DNA of 64,000 bases, from positions 28,575-92,574 of the forward strand of contig NZ_JAKILG010000015.1 in assembly GCF_023283765.1 (NCBI RefSeq), given 5' to 3'. The stretch comes from Shewanella profunda (GTDB taxonomy: Bacteria; Pseudomonadota; Gammaproteobacteria; Enterobacterales; Shewanellaceae). Below are positions 7,834 to 16,887 of the stretch, one piece after another. The notes under the pieces are model-generated. The model did no database searches, had not been told where the DNA came from, and saw only the letters and a list, made by a program, of their open reading frames with translations. The position numbers were made by a program, and so were the translations under genes. Numbering within the stretch: position 1 is the stretch's first letter; each line of letters opens with the position of its first letter.

Positions 7834-8880
7834 ATGGATAAAGAGACTCTGCTCAATCATTTAGTTACCGCTGTACTTGTCATAGATAAGGATCTAAAGC
7901 CTTGCTATGCGAATGCGGCAGCAGAGCAACTGTTAGGTGTGGGTAGCCATAGGCTCATAGAACAAACCTTGCCTGAACACTATCAAATCCTCGGTGTCGA
8001 GGCACAATTGTTAAGTAGCGCCGTAAAAGCTAGCCAAGGATTAACGGTTAATACGGCAACCTTGGTCACTTTAGATGGTCAACATCACACTGTCGACCTC
8101 ACTCTTGTACCACTCCAAGATGAGGCCGAGTTGAGCCTTCTCGAACTGCGTCAAGTCGATCAACAGAGGCGTATCCACCAGCAACTCAGTCAAGATGCAC
8201 AGCAACAAGCTGCGCAGTTTCTCGTGCGTAACTTAGCCCATGAAATCAAAAACCCTTTAGGTGGACTCCGTGGTGCTGCACAGTTGTTATCGAGGGAACT
8301 TGACGATCCTGCGCAAAAGGAATTTACGACACTTATCATTGAACAAGCGGATCGTCTGCGTAACTTAGTTGACCGTTTACTCGGCCCACAAAGACCAACC
8401 CAGCACAGCCTGCACAATATCCATAAAATTGTGCAAAAGGTTTATAAACTGGTCGAAATGGCACTGCCTCCTAATATCCAACTCAAACGGGATTATGATC
8501 CATCCATTCCCGATATTGAGATGGATCCAGATCAAATGCAGCAAGCCGTACTGAACCTTTTGCAAAACGCAGTGCAAGCACTTGAGCATACAGGTGGCGA
8601 AATTTTGATCCGTACCCGCACCCAGCATCAAGTCACCATTGGTTCGCAGCGCCACAAGTTAGTGCTGACATTGTCAATTATCGATAATGGCCCTGGCATA
8701 CCACCTGAGCTAATGGATACCCTGTTCTATCCTATGGTGACGAGTCGCGAGCAAGGTTCAGGTTTAGGCCTCTCGATTGCCCATAATATTGCCCGTTTAC
8801 ACTCGGGCAGAATCGATTGCCTCTCCAGCGCAGGGCATACCGAATTTACCATTTCGTTACCGATTTTAAGCGCTAAATAA
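7834..8880 (+). CDS. glnL: Nitrogen regulation sensor kinase NtrB/GlnL
   Basis: 348-aa cytoplasmic histidine kinase/phosphatase that phosphorylates GlnG under nitrogen limitation, with PII controlling its phosphatase activity. An N-terminal PAS domain (VLVIDKDLKPCYANAAAEQLLG) precedes the H-box NLAHEIKNPLGGLRGAAQLL (phospho-acceptor His136). The N-box LNLLQNAVQAL and G boxes DNGPGIP and GSGLGLSI are all present. No transmembrane segment is visible. An NtrC box lies upstream and glnG follows 37 bp downstream, making the classical ntrBC operon. Length equals the E. coli protein within a residue or two. Confidence 0.95.
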   Translation: MDKETLLNHLVTAVLVIDKDLKPCYANAAAEQLLGVGSHRLIEQTLPEHYQILGVEAQLLSSAVKASQGLTVNTATLVTLDGQHHTVDLTLVPLQDEAELSLLELRQVDQQRRIHQQLSQDAQQQAAQFLVRNLAHEIKNPLGGLRGAAQLLSRELDDPAQKEFTTLIIEQADRLRNLVDRLLGPQRPTQHSLHNIHKIVQKVYKLVEMALPPNIQLKRDYDPSIPDIEMDPDQMQQAVLNLLQNAVQALEHTGGEILIRTRTQHQVTIGSQRHKLVLTLSIIDNGPGIPPELMDTLFYPMVTSREQGSGLGLSIAHNIARLHSGRIDCLSSAGHTEFTISLPILSAK

Positions 8881-8917
8881 TTTCACAGTACCTACCCATA
8901 CCGTATGAGGAAGCAAG

Positions 8918-10330
8918 ATGCGAATTAGTGAACAAGTGTGGATCCTCGACGATGATAGCTCGATACGTTGGGTGCTAGAAAAAGCACTTCAAGGAGCCAA
9001 ACTCAGCACCGCCAGTTTTGCTGCTGCAGAATCCCTGTGGCAAGCCTTAGAAATATCCCAACCTAGCGTAATAGTGTCGGATATCCGTATGCCGGGTACA
9101 GATGGGCTCAGCCTACTCGAACGGTTGCAAATCCATTACCCGCATATTCCCGTGATCATTATGACCGCACACTCAGATTTAGACAGTGCAGTCAGTGCCT
9201 ATCAAGCTGGGGCATTTGAGTATTTACCTAAACCCTTCGACATTGACGAAGCCATTTCCCTCGTCGAACGAGCCCTTACCCATGCCACAGAGCAAAGCCC
9301 AGCTCCTGTACAAGAAACACAGGTAAAAACCCCTGAAATCATTGGTGAAGCACCTGCAATGCAAGAAGTGTTTCGCGCTATTGGCAGGTTATCTCGCTCG
9401 TCTATCAGTGTGCTGATCAATGGTCAATCGGGTACGGGTAAAGAGTTGGTTGCTGGCGCATTACACAAGCACAGCCCGCGTAAAGATAAGCCGTTTATCG
9501 CATTGAATATGGCTGCAATTCCTAAAGATTTAATTGAGTCAGAGCTTTTTGGCCATGAAAAAGGTGCTTTCACTGGCGCCGCCAATGTGCGCCAAGGTCG
9601 CTTTGAACAAGCTAACGGTGGCACCCTCTTCTTAGACGAAATCGGTGATATGCCACTAGATGTGCAAACAAGGCTACTGCGAGTACTCGCCGATGGACAA
9701 TTCTATCGCGTGGGGGGCCATAACGCGGTGCAAGTCGATGTGCGTATCATAGCAGCGACGCACCAGGATCTTGAATTACTAGTACAAAAAGGCGGCTTTA
9801 GGGAAGATTTATTTCATAGGCTCAATGTGATCCGCGTACACTTACCGCCACTTTCACAGCGCCGCGAGGATATTCCCCAGCTTGCGACTCATTTTCTCGC
9901 ATCTGCCGCCAAGGAAATCGGGGTTGAAACCAAGATCCTCACCAAGGAAACTGCCGCTAAACTCTCGCAACTCCCCTGGCCCGGTAACGTACGACAGCTC
10001 GAAAATACCTGTCGTTGGTTAACGGTTATGGCTTCAGGGCAGGAAATTTTGCCACAGGATTTACCACCAGAGTTACTTAAGGATCCCGTGAGCATCACCC
10101 ACGCGACTAAAGTTGGCCAAGACTGGCAATCGGCATTGACCGAATGGATAGATCAAAAACTCTCTGAAGGAAATAACGATCTGTTAACCGAAGTACAACC
10201 CGCATTCGAACGCATATTACTCGAAACAGCGCTGCGTCATACCCAAGGTCATAAACAAGAGGCGGCGAAACGTTTAGGCTGGGGGCGAAATACCCTAACG
10301 CGTAAATTAAAAGAACTGTCGATGGATTGA
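8918..10330 (+). CDS. glnG: Nitrogen regulation response regulator NtrC/GlnG
   Basis: 470-aa sigma-54-dependent activator of nitrogen-assimilation genes. The receiver domain has the acidic pair in WILDDDSSIRW and phospho-acceptor Asp55 in VSDIRMPGTDG. The AAA+ domain contains Walker A GQSGTGKE, the sigma-54-contacting GAFTGA loop, Walker B FLDEIGDMP, and RLNVIRVHLPPLSQRREDI. The C-terminus carries a Fis-type HTH (HKQEAAKRLGWGRNTLTRKL). All parts are intact and length is normal. It is transcribed with glnL and followed by a strong hairpin. Confidence 0.96.
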   Translation: MRISEQVWILDDDSSIRWVLEKALQGAKLSTASFAAAESLWQALEISQPSVIVSDIRMPGTDGLSLLERLQIHYPHIPVIIMTAHSDLDSAVSAYQAGAFEYLPKPFDIDEAISLVERALTHATEQSPAPVQETQVKTPEIIGEAPAMQEVFRAIGRLSRSSISVLINGQSGTGKELVAGALHKHSPRKDKPFIALNMAAIPKDLIESELFGHEKGAFTGAANVRQGRFEQANGGTLFLDEIGDMPLDVQTRLLRVLADGQFYRVGGHNAVQVDVRIIAATHQDLELLVQKGGFREDLFHRLNVIRVHLPPLSQRREDIPQLATHFLASAAKEIGVETKILTKETAAKLSQLPWPGNVRQLENTCRWLTVMASGQEILPQDLPPELLKDPVSITHATKVGQDWQSALTEWIDQKLSEGNNDLLTEVQPAFERILLETALRHTQGHKQEAAKRLGWGRNTLTRKLKELSMD

Positions 10331-10340
10331 ACCAACGTGA

Positions 10341-10363
10341 TGGAGTTGCCTTTGGCAACTCCA
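10341..10363. terminator. Hairpin between convergent glnG and 10377 gene
   Basis: TGGAGTTGCC (10341-10350) and GGCAACTCCA (10354-10363) form a perfect 10-bp stem with a TTT loop in the gap between two convergent stop codons. A T-run is missing on both sides, so it may terminate weakly or protect 3' ends. Confidence 0.6.
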
Positions 10364-10376
10364 TGCGTCAACCACA

Positions 10377-10790
10377 TTAAGTCAGCACTTGTAGCATAAG
10401 TCGCAGCAAATTGATTATGCTCGAATAAATGACACGCACGATACTTCTACGCCTTCGACCTATCAAACATTCTTCAATCACAGTGTTGCCTGTTTCAGCA
10501 CAACACAAACGCGCACGCCAAAAGAAGGGAAAAGACCAAATATTAAGCCGGTATTGTTTATCTCCATTACTAAGCGCAATACGCCTAGGAAGATAAAAAA
10601 GATGCCGCTTATACCATTGTATTGGCTGCATCTTTTTTACCTCTAATTGAGCTTCCTGCGCCTGACAAATAATTGCACTTTCGTCTTGCAGCAACCGCAA
10701 CTCAAAGCGAGTTGATAATCTGTGGTAACAACAAATAAGCCTAGTACTCTCGTCCAATCGGTGGCTTTGCTTCTCTATCCATAACGCCAT
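10377..10790 (-). CDS. Hypothetical protein
   Basis: 137-aa basic, cysteine- and arginine-rich protein (LICCYHRLSTRFELRLLQDES, YLPRRIALSNGDKQYRLNIWSF, CLIGRRRRSIVRVIYSS). It has no signal peptide; the C-terminal VIYSSIINLLRLMLQVL is hydrophobic and could be an amphipathic or membrane-associated helix. The start has AGGAG about 13 bases upstream. It shares the strand with fieF but is separated by 64 bp. I do not recognise a family and assign no function. Confidence 0.6.
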   Translation of the reverse strand: MALWIEKQSHRLDESTRLICCYHRLSTRFELRLLQDESAIICQAQEAQLEVKKMQPIQWYKRHLFYLPRRIALSNGDKQYRLNIWSFPFFWRARLCCAETGNTVIEECLIGRRRRSIVRVIYSSIINLLRLMLQVLT

Positions 10791-10854
10791 ATCCCTATAC
10801 TCCTAAGCGATTCATACCGCGCTATCATCCTTGAATTAGACCATCAAGCGGCTT

Positions 10855-11727
10855 TTAGCTTACCGGATCTTGGTGAATAATAACTTCTGCGTCCTCAAAG
10901 GCGGCTTTAACCCTTATCCCAGTGGAATCGGCAATACCGTGGGCCTCATTTAAACTCAAATTCCCATCAAGCTCTAAATGAAATTGAATAAAAACAGTTT
11001 TCCCCGCCTGACGTGTACGCAAATCGTGCAACCCTTGCACCCGTGGATCTTCCACCGCTATTTGAGTGATTTGCTGACGAGTTTCTTCGTCCAACTCCCG
11101 ATCTAACAGCGCTTGAATTGAACGATAACCTAAGCCAAAAGCTTGGTGACCTATATAAAAGGCAATCAATACTGCAAATAAACCGTCAGCCCACCACCAA
11201 CCATATTGGGATAAGACTAGCGCTAACAGTACCGCAGCATTGAGGAATAAGTCCGACTTGTAGTGTAATGAATCGGCTTCAACCACAGTACTTTTGGTCG
11301 CCGCTAATGCCCGTTTCTGCAATATCACTAAAGCCAATGTCAGTATAATCGCCATCACTGACACTATTACGCCCAGGGTCGCGTGCTCTACTGGAACAGG
11401 CGATAATAGCCGTTCTCCACCATAAAAGAGCAGTAAGAAAGCTGAGCCCATAATAAAGGCTGATTGAGCTAATGAGGCTAATGGTTCAGCTTTACCATGA
11501 CCATATCTGTGGTCGTGATCGGCTGGAACGATTGCATAACGAATAGCAATAAAATTAACAATAGAAGCAAGTGCATCGGCAAAGGAGTCAGTCAAGGATG
11601 CCAGCATACTGGCTGAACCTGAATACAACCATGCTACTAGTTTGATAGCAATAAGGGTCAAAGCGGTAGCCACGGAAGCGCGACTAGCCAGTTTGACCCA
11701 AAAATCGTATTGGGAAGTTTGAGTCAT
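10855..11727 (-). CDS. fieF: FieF/YiiP-type cation diffusion facilitator
   Basis: 290-aa inner-membrane divalent-cation/proton antiporter (zinc, iron, possibly others). The first transport-site half is in LTDSFADALAS and the second in DSLHYKSDLFLN (HxxxD); the binding motif DHDHRYGHGKAE and C-terminal cytoplasmic domain LRTRQAGKTVFIQFHLELDG and VIIHQDP match E. coli FieF. Six membrane segments are expected in the first ~200 residues. It lies head-to-tail upstream-wise with cpxP on the same strand (53 bp apart), a pairing that also occurs in E. coli. Confidence 0.93.
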   Translation of the reverse strand: MTQTSQYDFWVKLASRASVATALTLIAIKLVAWLYSGSASMLASLTDSFADALASIVNFIAIRYAIVPADHDHRYGHGKAEPLASLAQSAFIMGSAFLLLFYGGERLLSPVPVEHATLGVIVSVMAIILTLALVILQKRALAATKSTVVEADSLHYKSDLFLNAAVLLALVLSQYGWWWADGLFAVLIAFYIGHQAFGLGYRSIQALLDRELDEETRQQITQIAVEDPRVQGLHDLRTRQAGKTVFIQFHLELDGNLSLNEAHGIADSTGIRVKAAFEDAEVIIHQDPVS

Positions 11728-11780
11728 ATAAGGGGTCTATCTCGGGAAGCTATGACTCTATTGTATATCAGCTAAGTCAC

Positions 11781-12272
11781 TTAACCGCGAGGTTCTTTCT
11801 CGGCTTGTGCTTCAAATCGTGCTTTAAACTTAGCTTGTTGCTCTGGCGTCAGCAGATTGTAGATTTGGTTCTGAATTTTCATACGCTCAATAGCTTGCGC
11901 TTGGCGTTTATCTTGTTGTTCGTTCAGCAGGGCATTAGCTTGAGTTTCATCGAAAGTTGCTGCGGTAATCACAGCCAGCATCTGATTACGATGCGCTAGC
12001 AGTTCTTCTTTCGTTGGGAGCTCATCGGAGCGAGAAGCTTTTTGCTCTGCAAAAATTTTTTTAATATCCACCTTTTGGGCATCGGTTAAATCAAGTCCTT
12101 CAAACATTTTATGCATACCACCATATTCCATTCGGCCCCCTTTTTTATGAAACTCCCCCCTTGGGTAATCACTGCCTTGGGTTGGTTCTGCACTAACTGT
12201 CGTCGCGAATACAACTGAACTCGCTAAAATAGCAAATAAGCCTGCTTTCAAAGGAGATAATGTTTTCATCAT
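11781..12272 (-). CDS. cpxP: CpxP/Spy-family periplasmic protein
   Basis: 163-aa LTXXQ-motif protein: signal peptide (LKAGLFAILASSVVFATTVSA), then GLDLTDAQKVDIKKIF and LLTPEQQAKFKARFEAQAEKEP, the paired LTxxQ helices of the CpxP/Spy cradle. CpxP inhibits CpxA and delivers misfolded proteins for degradation; Spy is a holdase. The divergent position to cpxRA with CpxR boxes between favours CpxP. GAGGTTAAC precedes two adjacent ATGs (12272 and 12269); either may be used. Confidence 0.87.
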   Translation of the reverse strand: MMKTLSPLKAGLFAILASSVVFATTVSAEPTQGSDYPRGEFHKKGGRMEYGGMHKMFEGLDLTDAQKVDIKKIFAEQKASRSDELPTKEELLAHRNQMLAVITAATFDETQANALLNEQQDKRQAQAIERMKIQNQIYNLLTPEQQAKFKARFEAQAEKEPRG

Positions 12273-12383
12273 GTTAACCTCAATATATAGCTAGATAAGA
12301 CACAGTGACGACCCTTTTAAAAGCCAAATCACTTTCGACCATCACAGTCTATAGTGCTATACGTAAGTGAGGACGTTGTCTGA

Positions 12384-12398
12384 GTAAATCACTGTAAA
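12384..12398. promoter_or_regulatory. CpxR box (cpxP side)
   Basis: GTAAATCACTGTAAA is an exact match to the CpxR consensus GTAAA N5 GTAAA. It lies 112 bp upstream of the cpxP ATG (12272) within the cpxP-cpxR divergent region, well placed to activate cpxP. Confidence 0.82.
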
Positions 12399-12412
12399 GT
12401 TGCGGCAATAAC

Positions 12413-12445
12413 TATACCCAAACAACCTCAAGATGCAGGATTCAG
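12413..12445. repeat. Intergenic repeat (copy B, left half)
   Basis: 33 bp identical, apart from one base, to the left part of the 47-bp hairpin at 5441-5487 (starts TATACCCAAACAACCT, ends GCAGGATTCAG). Here the right arm is not conserved: the sequence continues into about 100 bp containing CTCCTGCATAAATGGC (from about 12497), which I cannot assign. It lies between the two CpxR boxes. Confidence 0.65.
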
Positions 12446-12593
12446 CGGCTGATGTTAACGGAATGGTAATGCACTTTAGGCAAGGCCATTTATTGCTCCT
12501 GCATAAATGGCATTCACGCCATCCATGACGATTGCGGTTATTTGTAGACCTAGTGGACTAAGTTAAAGATAACGTATAGCAGATTATCTATTC

Positions 12594-12608
12594 TTTACTT
12601 TGGCTTAC
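12594..12608. promoter_or_regulatory. CpxR box (cpxR side, inverted)
   Basis: TTTACTTTGGCTTAC reads on the minus strand as GTAAG CCAAA GTAAA, one mismatch from GTAAA N5 GTAAA. It lies 104 bp before the cpxR ATG, consistent with CpxR autoregulation. Confidence 0.62.
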
Positions 12609-12712
12609 ATTGCTACACAGCAATTGACATCAAAACGGGTATACTCAGCCAAAGTACAAAATTGCCAGAGATAAAAGCGTACAAAGCCATATCACAGAGA
12701 TTAAGGAACACT

Positions 12713-13399
12713 ATGAGTCGGATATTATTAATCGATGACGATCACGGTTTATCGGAGTTGCTAGGGCAGTTACTTGAACTAGAAGGGTTTACATTGACTT
12801 TGGCCTACGATGGTAAACAGGGTTTAGATCTTGCACTCGCAACGGATTTTGATCTGATTTTACTCGATGTTATGTTGCCTAAATTAAATGGTTTTGAAGT
12901 TCTGCGTGCACTGCGCCAACACAAGCAAACCCCCGTATTGATGCTCACTGCTCGCGGCGATGAAATCGATCGCGTCGTTGGTCTGGAAATTGGTGCCGAT
13001 GACTACCTGCCAAAACCCTTTAATGACAGGGAGTTAATTGCGCGTATTCGGGCCATTATCCGCCGAGCCCATTTAACCGCCCAAGAAATCCATGCAGCCC
13101 CAGCACAAGAGTTTGGCGATTTGCGTTTAGACCCATCGCGCCAAGAAGCCTACTGTAACGAACAACTGATTATCCTCACGGGGACAGAATTCACGCTACT
13201 GCACACTCTCGCACTGCATGCAGGTGAGTTAATGAATAAGGAAGAATTGAACGAAATCGTGCTTGGCAAAAAACTGATGCCCTTTGATCGCAGTTTAGAT
13301 ATGCACCTTTCGAATTTACGTAAAAAGCTACCCGAACGTAGCGACGGCCGACCTAGGGTAAAAACTATCCGAGGAAAAGGTTATATCTGGCTACCATAA
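12713..13399 (+). CDS. cpxR: Envelope-stress response regulator CpxR
   Basis: 228-aa OmpR/PhoB-type regulator. The receiver begins MSRILLIDDDHGLSELLGQLLELEGF, with phospho-acceptor Asp52 (LILLDVMLPKLNG) and ADDYLPKPFNDREL. The C-terminal winged helix has LTGTEFTLLHTLALHAGELM and RVKTIRGKGYIW. Close agreement with E. coli CpxR, including LPKPFNDREL, identifies it. ATG 12713, behind AAGGA, gives the family N-terminus; an earlier start would add 17 residues without support. cpxA follows after 14 bp. Confidence 0.94.
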   Translation: MSRILLIDDDHGLSELLGQLLELEGFTLTLAYDGKQGLDLALATDFDLILLDVMLPKLNGFEVLRALRQHKQTPVLMLTARGDEIDRVVGLEIGADDYLPKPFNDRELIARIRAIIRRAHLTAQEIHAAPAQEFGDLRLDPSRQEAYCNEQLIILTGTEFTLLHTLALHAGELMNKEELNEIVLGKKLMPFDRSLDMHLSNLRKKLPERSDGRPRVKTIRGKGYIWLP

Positions 13400-13413
13400 G
13401 GGCGGAATATATT

Positions 13414-14763
13414 GTGCCTAATCGTTTATTTATCAAATTATTACTTGGCTTTTGGCTTTGCAGCTCGCTGATCATTGCTTTGGTCGGCCTATTGCCATTG
13501 CTACAACAAAATCACGATAGAGCGCCAATTCCACCCCATCTCGAAAGTGCCTTATCAGCGATTGCGATGCGATTTCAAGAAGATCCCTCCCTGTTTGAGT
13601 CTGACTTTTTACGTCGATGGGAAAGACAAAAAAATATGGAAGGAAAACCACTACGTATTTATCTCGCCAATAGTCAAGGGCATGTGATTAACACCCAAAA
13701 AATAAGCCGTGGTGTCCGCAGCTTCATGTTGATGACAGATGAAGATAAGCAACCGATTAGCCACCAATTTAAAGACGAACTGGTATTTGGCCCCTACAGC
13801 TTCAAAATCAAAGGTGAAACCTACTTGTTATACGGCCGTCTGCCTGGAAACTTTCCACGGCCTTGGTTTTTCTTCTTTGTCGAGAATAAACTTTTAACCT
13901 TAAGCCTAGCGATTCTACTCTCAGGATTATTATGTGGATTACTCGCATGGCATTTAGGTAAGGCGTTAAATTCACTTAAAAAAAGTGCTAATGCTCTAGC
14001 CGATGGCGATTTAAGTAATCGTGTTGATAAAGCAACCACTAAACGTAACGATGAGATAGGCCAACTAGCAACCGCCTTTAACAGCATGGCCGACTCCATC
14101 GAGAATATGGTAAAAAACCAACAGAGACTGATGGGTGATATTTCCCATGAGCTACGTACGCCTCTGACGCGCTTACAATTATCTCTGGCACTTGCCCGCA
14201 AAAAAGGCCAACAAACCACAGAAACTGACCGCATAGCCTATGAAGCTGAACACTTAGAAAAACTCATTGCCGAATTAATGGAATTATCACGGGTCAAACT
14301 CAGTACCAATGAAACCAAGGTTCGGCTCGGTCTAGCTGAATCCTTAAGCCAAGTGTTAGACGATGCCGAATTTGAAGCCGATCAGCAGGACAAAAAAATC
14401 ACTATCGATATAGATGAAGACATTGAGTTAGCACACTTTCCAAAATCACTTTCCCGCGCGATAGAAAACTTGCTACGTAACGCGATTCGTTATGCCGAAA
14501 ACGATATTTATATTCACGCCAGCACAACGGCAGACCAAGTCCATATCACGATTAAAGATGATGGTCCGGGCATCGACCCTGCCGAGCTTGATGCTATTTT
14601 TAAACCTTTCTACCGCCCAGATTCTGCAAGACAAAGGGAAAGTGGGGGTTGGGGTTTAGGGCTCGCCATTACCGAAGCCGCCATTACTGCCCATAAAGGA
14701 AAAATTAAGGCGAAGAATAGAGTACCGCATGGGCTCGAAGTTAATATTACCCTACCCGTCTAA
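13414..14763 (+). CDS. cpxA: Envelope-stress sensor kinase CpxA
   Basis: 449-aa inner-membrane histidine kinase partnering CpxR. GTG start. TM1 (LFIKLLLGFWLCSSLIIALVG), a periplasmic domain of about 140 residues, TM2 (LLTLSLAILLSGLLCGLLAW), a HAMP linker (LADGDLSNRVDK), H-box GDISHELRTPLTRLQLSLALA, N-box IENLLRNAIRYA, and G boxes DDGPGIDP and GWGLGLAI. Periplasmic CpxP normally binds this sensor. All catalytic elements are present and length is normal. Confidence 0.93.
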   Translation: MPNRLFIKLLLGFWLCSSLIIALVGLLPLLQQNHDRAPIPPHLESALSAIAMRFQEDPSLFESDFLRRWERQKNMEGKPLRIYLANSQGHVINTQKISRGVRSFMLMTDEDKQPISHQFKDELVFGPYSFKIKGETYLLYGRLPGNFPRPWFFFFVENKLLTLSLAILLSGLLCGLLAWHLGKALNSLKKSANALADGDLSNRVDKATTKRNDEIGQLATAFNSMADSIENMVKNQQRLMGDISHELRTPLTRLQLSLALARKKGQQTTETDRIAYEAEHLEKLIAELMELSRVKLSTNETKVRLGLAESLSQVLDDAEFEADQQDKKITIDIDEDIELAHFPKSLSRAIENLLRNAIRYAENDIYIHASTTADQVHITIKDDGPGIDPAELDAIFKPFYRPDSARQRESGGWGLGLAITEAAITAHKGKIKAKNRVPHGLEVNITLPV

Positions 14764-14805
14764 ACCTTAAATCAGCCTGCGTGCCACTAAAGCTTATCCT
14801 CAGGG

Positions 14806-16716
14806 CTAAGCTTTAAGCCCCATTTGTTTCAATTTACGATACAAGGCATTACGGCTGATGCCTAAGCGCTTAGCGCATTGACTCACATTGCCATCGCAGG
14901 CCTGATACGCCTGCAGCACATTGCTATAAATGGCGCCATGGAGAGAGTTCGCACCTGCAGGAGCTAAGAGCGTGGAATTTAGCCGCGGCGCTAGGCTTTC
15001 CTTTGTTGGGGAGTCCCTTTTAGGGGAGGATGCAGAACCCGATCTGGTTATCGCATCTAGCTCGGCCCCCAGCGGCTCAGCATTTAACGCCGAACAAGTT
15101 AATTTTTCGGTAAGATAATCGGGTAAATGTTGCGAACTGAGGATCTTATCCCCTTCTGCCATTAAACACGCTACCTGCATAAGATTATCCAGCTCGCGCA
15201 AATTCCCCGGCCAGTCGTGTTGCATCAATAACGCTAACAGTTCTGGGCAGATATCTTGCTCGGCAATGCGATGTTTACGGTGTAATTTATGGATAATACG
15301 CTCGATATCCTGCCGTTCACGCAGCGCAGGTAAACGCACCTGCAAGCCATTGAGTCGATAGAACAAATCCTGTCGAAACAACCCTTGAGTCACCTGTTTT
15401 TCTAAATCCATATGGGTTGCGGCAATGATTTGGATATCGACTTTGAAACTTTGATTGCTACCAACGGGCACCACTTCGCGCTCTTGCAATACTCTGAGTA
15501 AACGACTCTGGGCCGCCAGCGGCATTTCACCGATCTCATCTAAAAACAAAAAGCCGCCGTGAGCCTGGCGAATTTTGCCGATAAACCCAGTGCGATTCGC
15601 CCCCGTAAACGCGCCCGCCTGATAACCAAAGAGTTCAGATTCCACTAACTCGGCGGGCAATGCGGCGCAGTTCACCGCCACTAAGGGCTCGGTGCGACGC
15701 GCACTCTGGGCATGGAGCTTTTTAACAAATTGCTCTTTACCGACGCCCGTTTCACCGAGCACTAACAGCGGAATTTGCTTAGTGATCACCTTATTGGCAT
15801 GTTGCCAAGCGCGTTCTAATTGAGGATCGCGAAACCGAACCCCCAATTGATTGAGTGATTTATTGCTAATCGCAACTCGACCCTTAGCGCTGGGAATATG
15901 TAAGGATTGAGTCTGTAGATGCAAGGCTAAATGCTGATTAAAGCCACCCGCACGGCTCCAATTATCGCCTAAATACTGTTCGACGGTATCGCCCACCTTG
16001 GCATGGTTAAGCAATTGTTTCGCCATGGGATTACAACCCACAATGCGACCATCACTGTCGGCAATCACTATGCCCTGCCAACCCGAATTGAGCAGATTGG
16101 GTTGCGCAGCTAAATCGATTCGATAATGACTGTCTGGCAAATGACACAGGAGTGCAGTCTCAACCTGCTGCGCTAAACTCGACACTAACATCAGCGTCTG
16201 CTGGGTGTGTCTTTGTTGCTCGCTGGTGATATCGATCACCCCGAGCATCTCACCTTGGGGGGAAAATATTGGGCATGCGGTACAACTCATAAAACGATTC
16301 AGGCGAATAAAATGCTGCTCACCCACCACAGATACCGCCTGTTTTGCGGTTAACGCAGTCCCTATCGCATTAGTGCCTTTGTGTTGCTCGAGCCAATTAA
16401 CCCCGATATCCAAAGCCACATCCGCAAGCTTAGTAGAATAACGGCTCACGCCCCAGTGCCTAAGCACATAACCATCGGCATCGGAGAGTAAAAGGCGGCT
16501 ATTAGAATGCGCCATCAATTGATTAAACAAGGGCAAGGCATGGGATTGTACTAACGCTATGAGCATTTGATATTGCTCATGTTTCTGCTTTAGCTCACTC
16601 GCATCGAGCCTGAGCTCTTGGGGTAATTGAAATTCAGACAAGCCAGCGCTAATGCTGCGCTGCCACGAATCGGCCAACCACGCCTGTGTCGATGGAAAAT
16701 GCAGTTTAACTGTCAT
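14806..16716 (-). CDS. AcoR-like sigma-54-dependent activator (GAF / AAA+ / Fis HTH)
   Basis: 636-aa enhancer-binding protein. The N-terminal sensory region includes a GAF-type domain (LLLSDADGYVLRHWG, GTNAIGTALTAKQAVSVVGEQHF, SCTACPIFSPQGEMLGVIDI), the layout of acetoin/aldehyde-type AcoR regulators, then a PAS-like segment (WQGIVIADSDGRIVGCNPMAK). The AAA+ core has [15 protein letters not shown] and FLDEIGEMP; the C-terminal Fis-type HTH is GNVSQCAKRLGISRNALYRKL. I start at MTVKLHF (16716) rather than 26 codons earlier because the upstream part overlaps the probable enhancer sites. It is divergent from an aldehyde dehydrogenase with a sigma-54 promoter, its likely target; the inducer is not deducible. 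Confidence 0.88.
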   Translation of the reverse strand: MTVKLHFPSTQAWLADSWQRSISAGLSEFQLPQELRLDASELKQKHEQYQMLIALVQSHALPLFNQLMAHSNSRLLLSDADGYVLRHWGVSRYSTKLADVALDIGVNWLEQHKGTNAIGTALTAKQAVSVVGEQHFIRLNRFMSCTACPIFSPQGEMLGVIDITSEQQRHTQQTLMLVSSLAQQVETALLCHLPDSHYRIDLAAQPNLLNSGWQGIVIADSDGRIVGCNPMAKQLLNHAKVGDTVEQYLGDNWSRAGGFNQHLALHLQTQSLHIPSAKGRVAISNKSLNQLGVRFRDPQLERAWQHANKVITKQIPLLVLGETGVGKEQFVKKLHAQSARRTEPLVAVNCAALPAELVESELFGYQAGAFTGANRTGFIGKIRQAHGGFLFLDEIGEMPLAAQSRLLRVLQEREVVPVGSNQSFKVDIQIIAATHMDLEKQVTQGLFRQDLFYRLNGLQVRLPALRERQDIERIIHKLHRKHRIAEQDICPELLALLMQHDWPGNLRELDNLMQVACLMAEGDKILSSQHLPDYLTEKLTCSALNAEPLGAELDAITRSGSASSPKRDSPTKESLAPRLNSTLLAPAGANSLHGAIYSNVLQAYQACDGNVSQCAKRLGISRNALYRKLKQMGLKA

Positions 16717-16747
16717 AGCCGTGCTCCCCCGAGCGGTGTTCCATTTC

Positions 16748-16814
16748 GGCACAGCTACAGTGTGCCATTGGATGACAAAGTGACCACAGGACACACTTCT
16801 CCCTCTGGGTGTCC
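16748..16814. promoter_or_regulatory. Candidate enhancer sites for the AcoR-like activator
   Basis: Two inverted repeats lie 74-140 bp before the -24 element: GGCACA N7 TGTGCC (16748-16766) and GGACAC N14 GTGTCC (16789-16814). Spacing and symmetry are as expected for upstream activator sequences of a sigma-54 activator. That the neighbouring regulator binds them is inference. Confidence 0.55.
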
Positions 16815-16887
16815 ATACTTATTCAAATCTACAAAATTAGCTTTTCATCATACTGTTAGCGCAACAAGTGTACAACTCCTGCCAGTT

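Noticed and set aside
14930..15118. 62-aa plus-strand frame
   Set aside because: It is antisense inside the AcoR-like regulator gene and lacks any start context.
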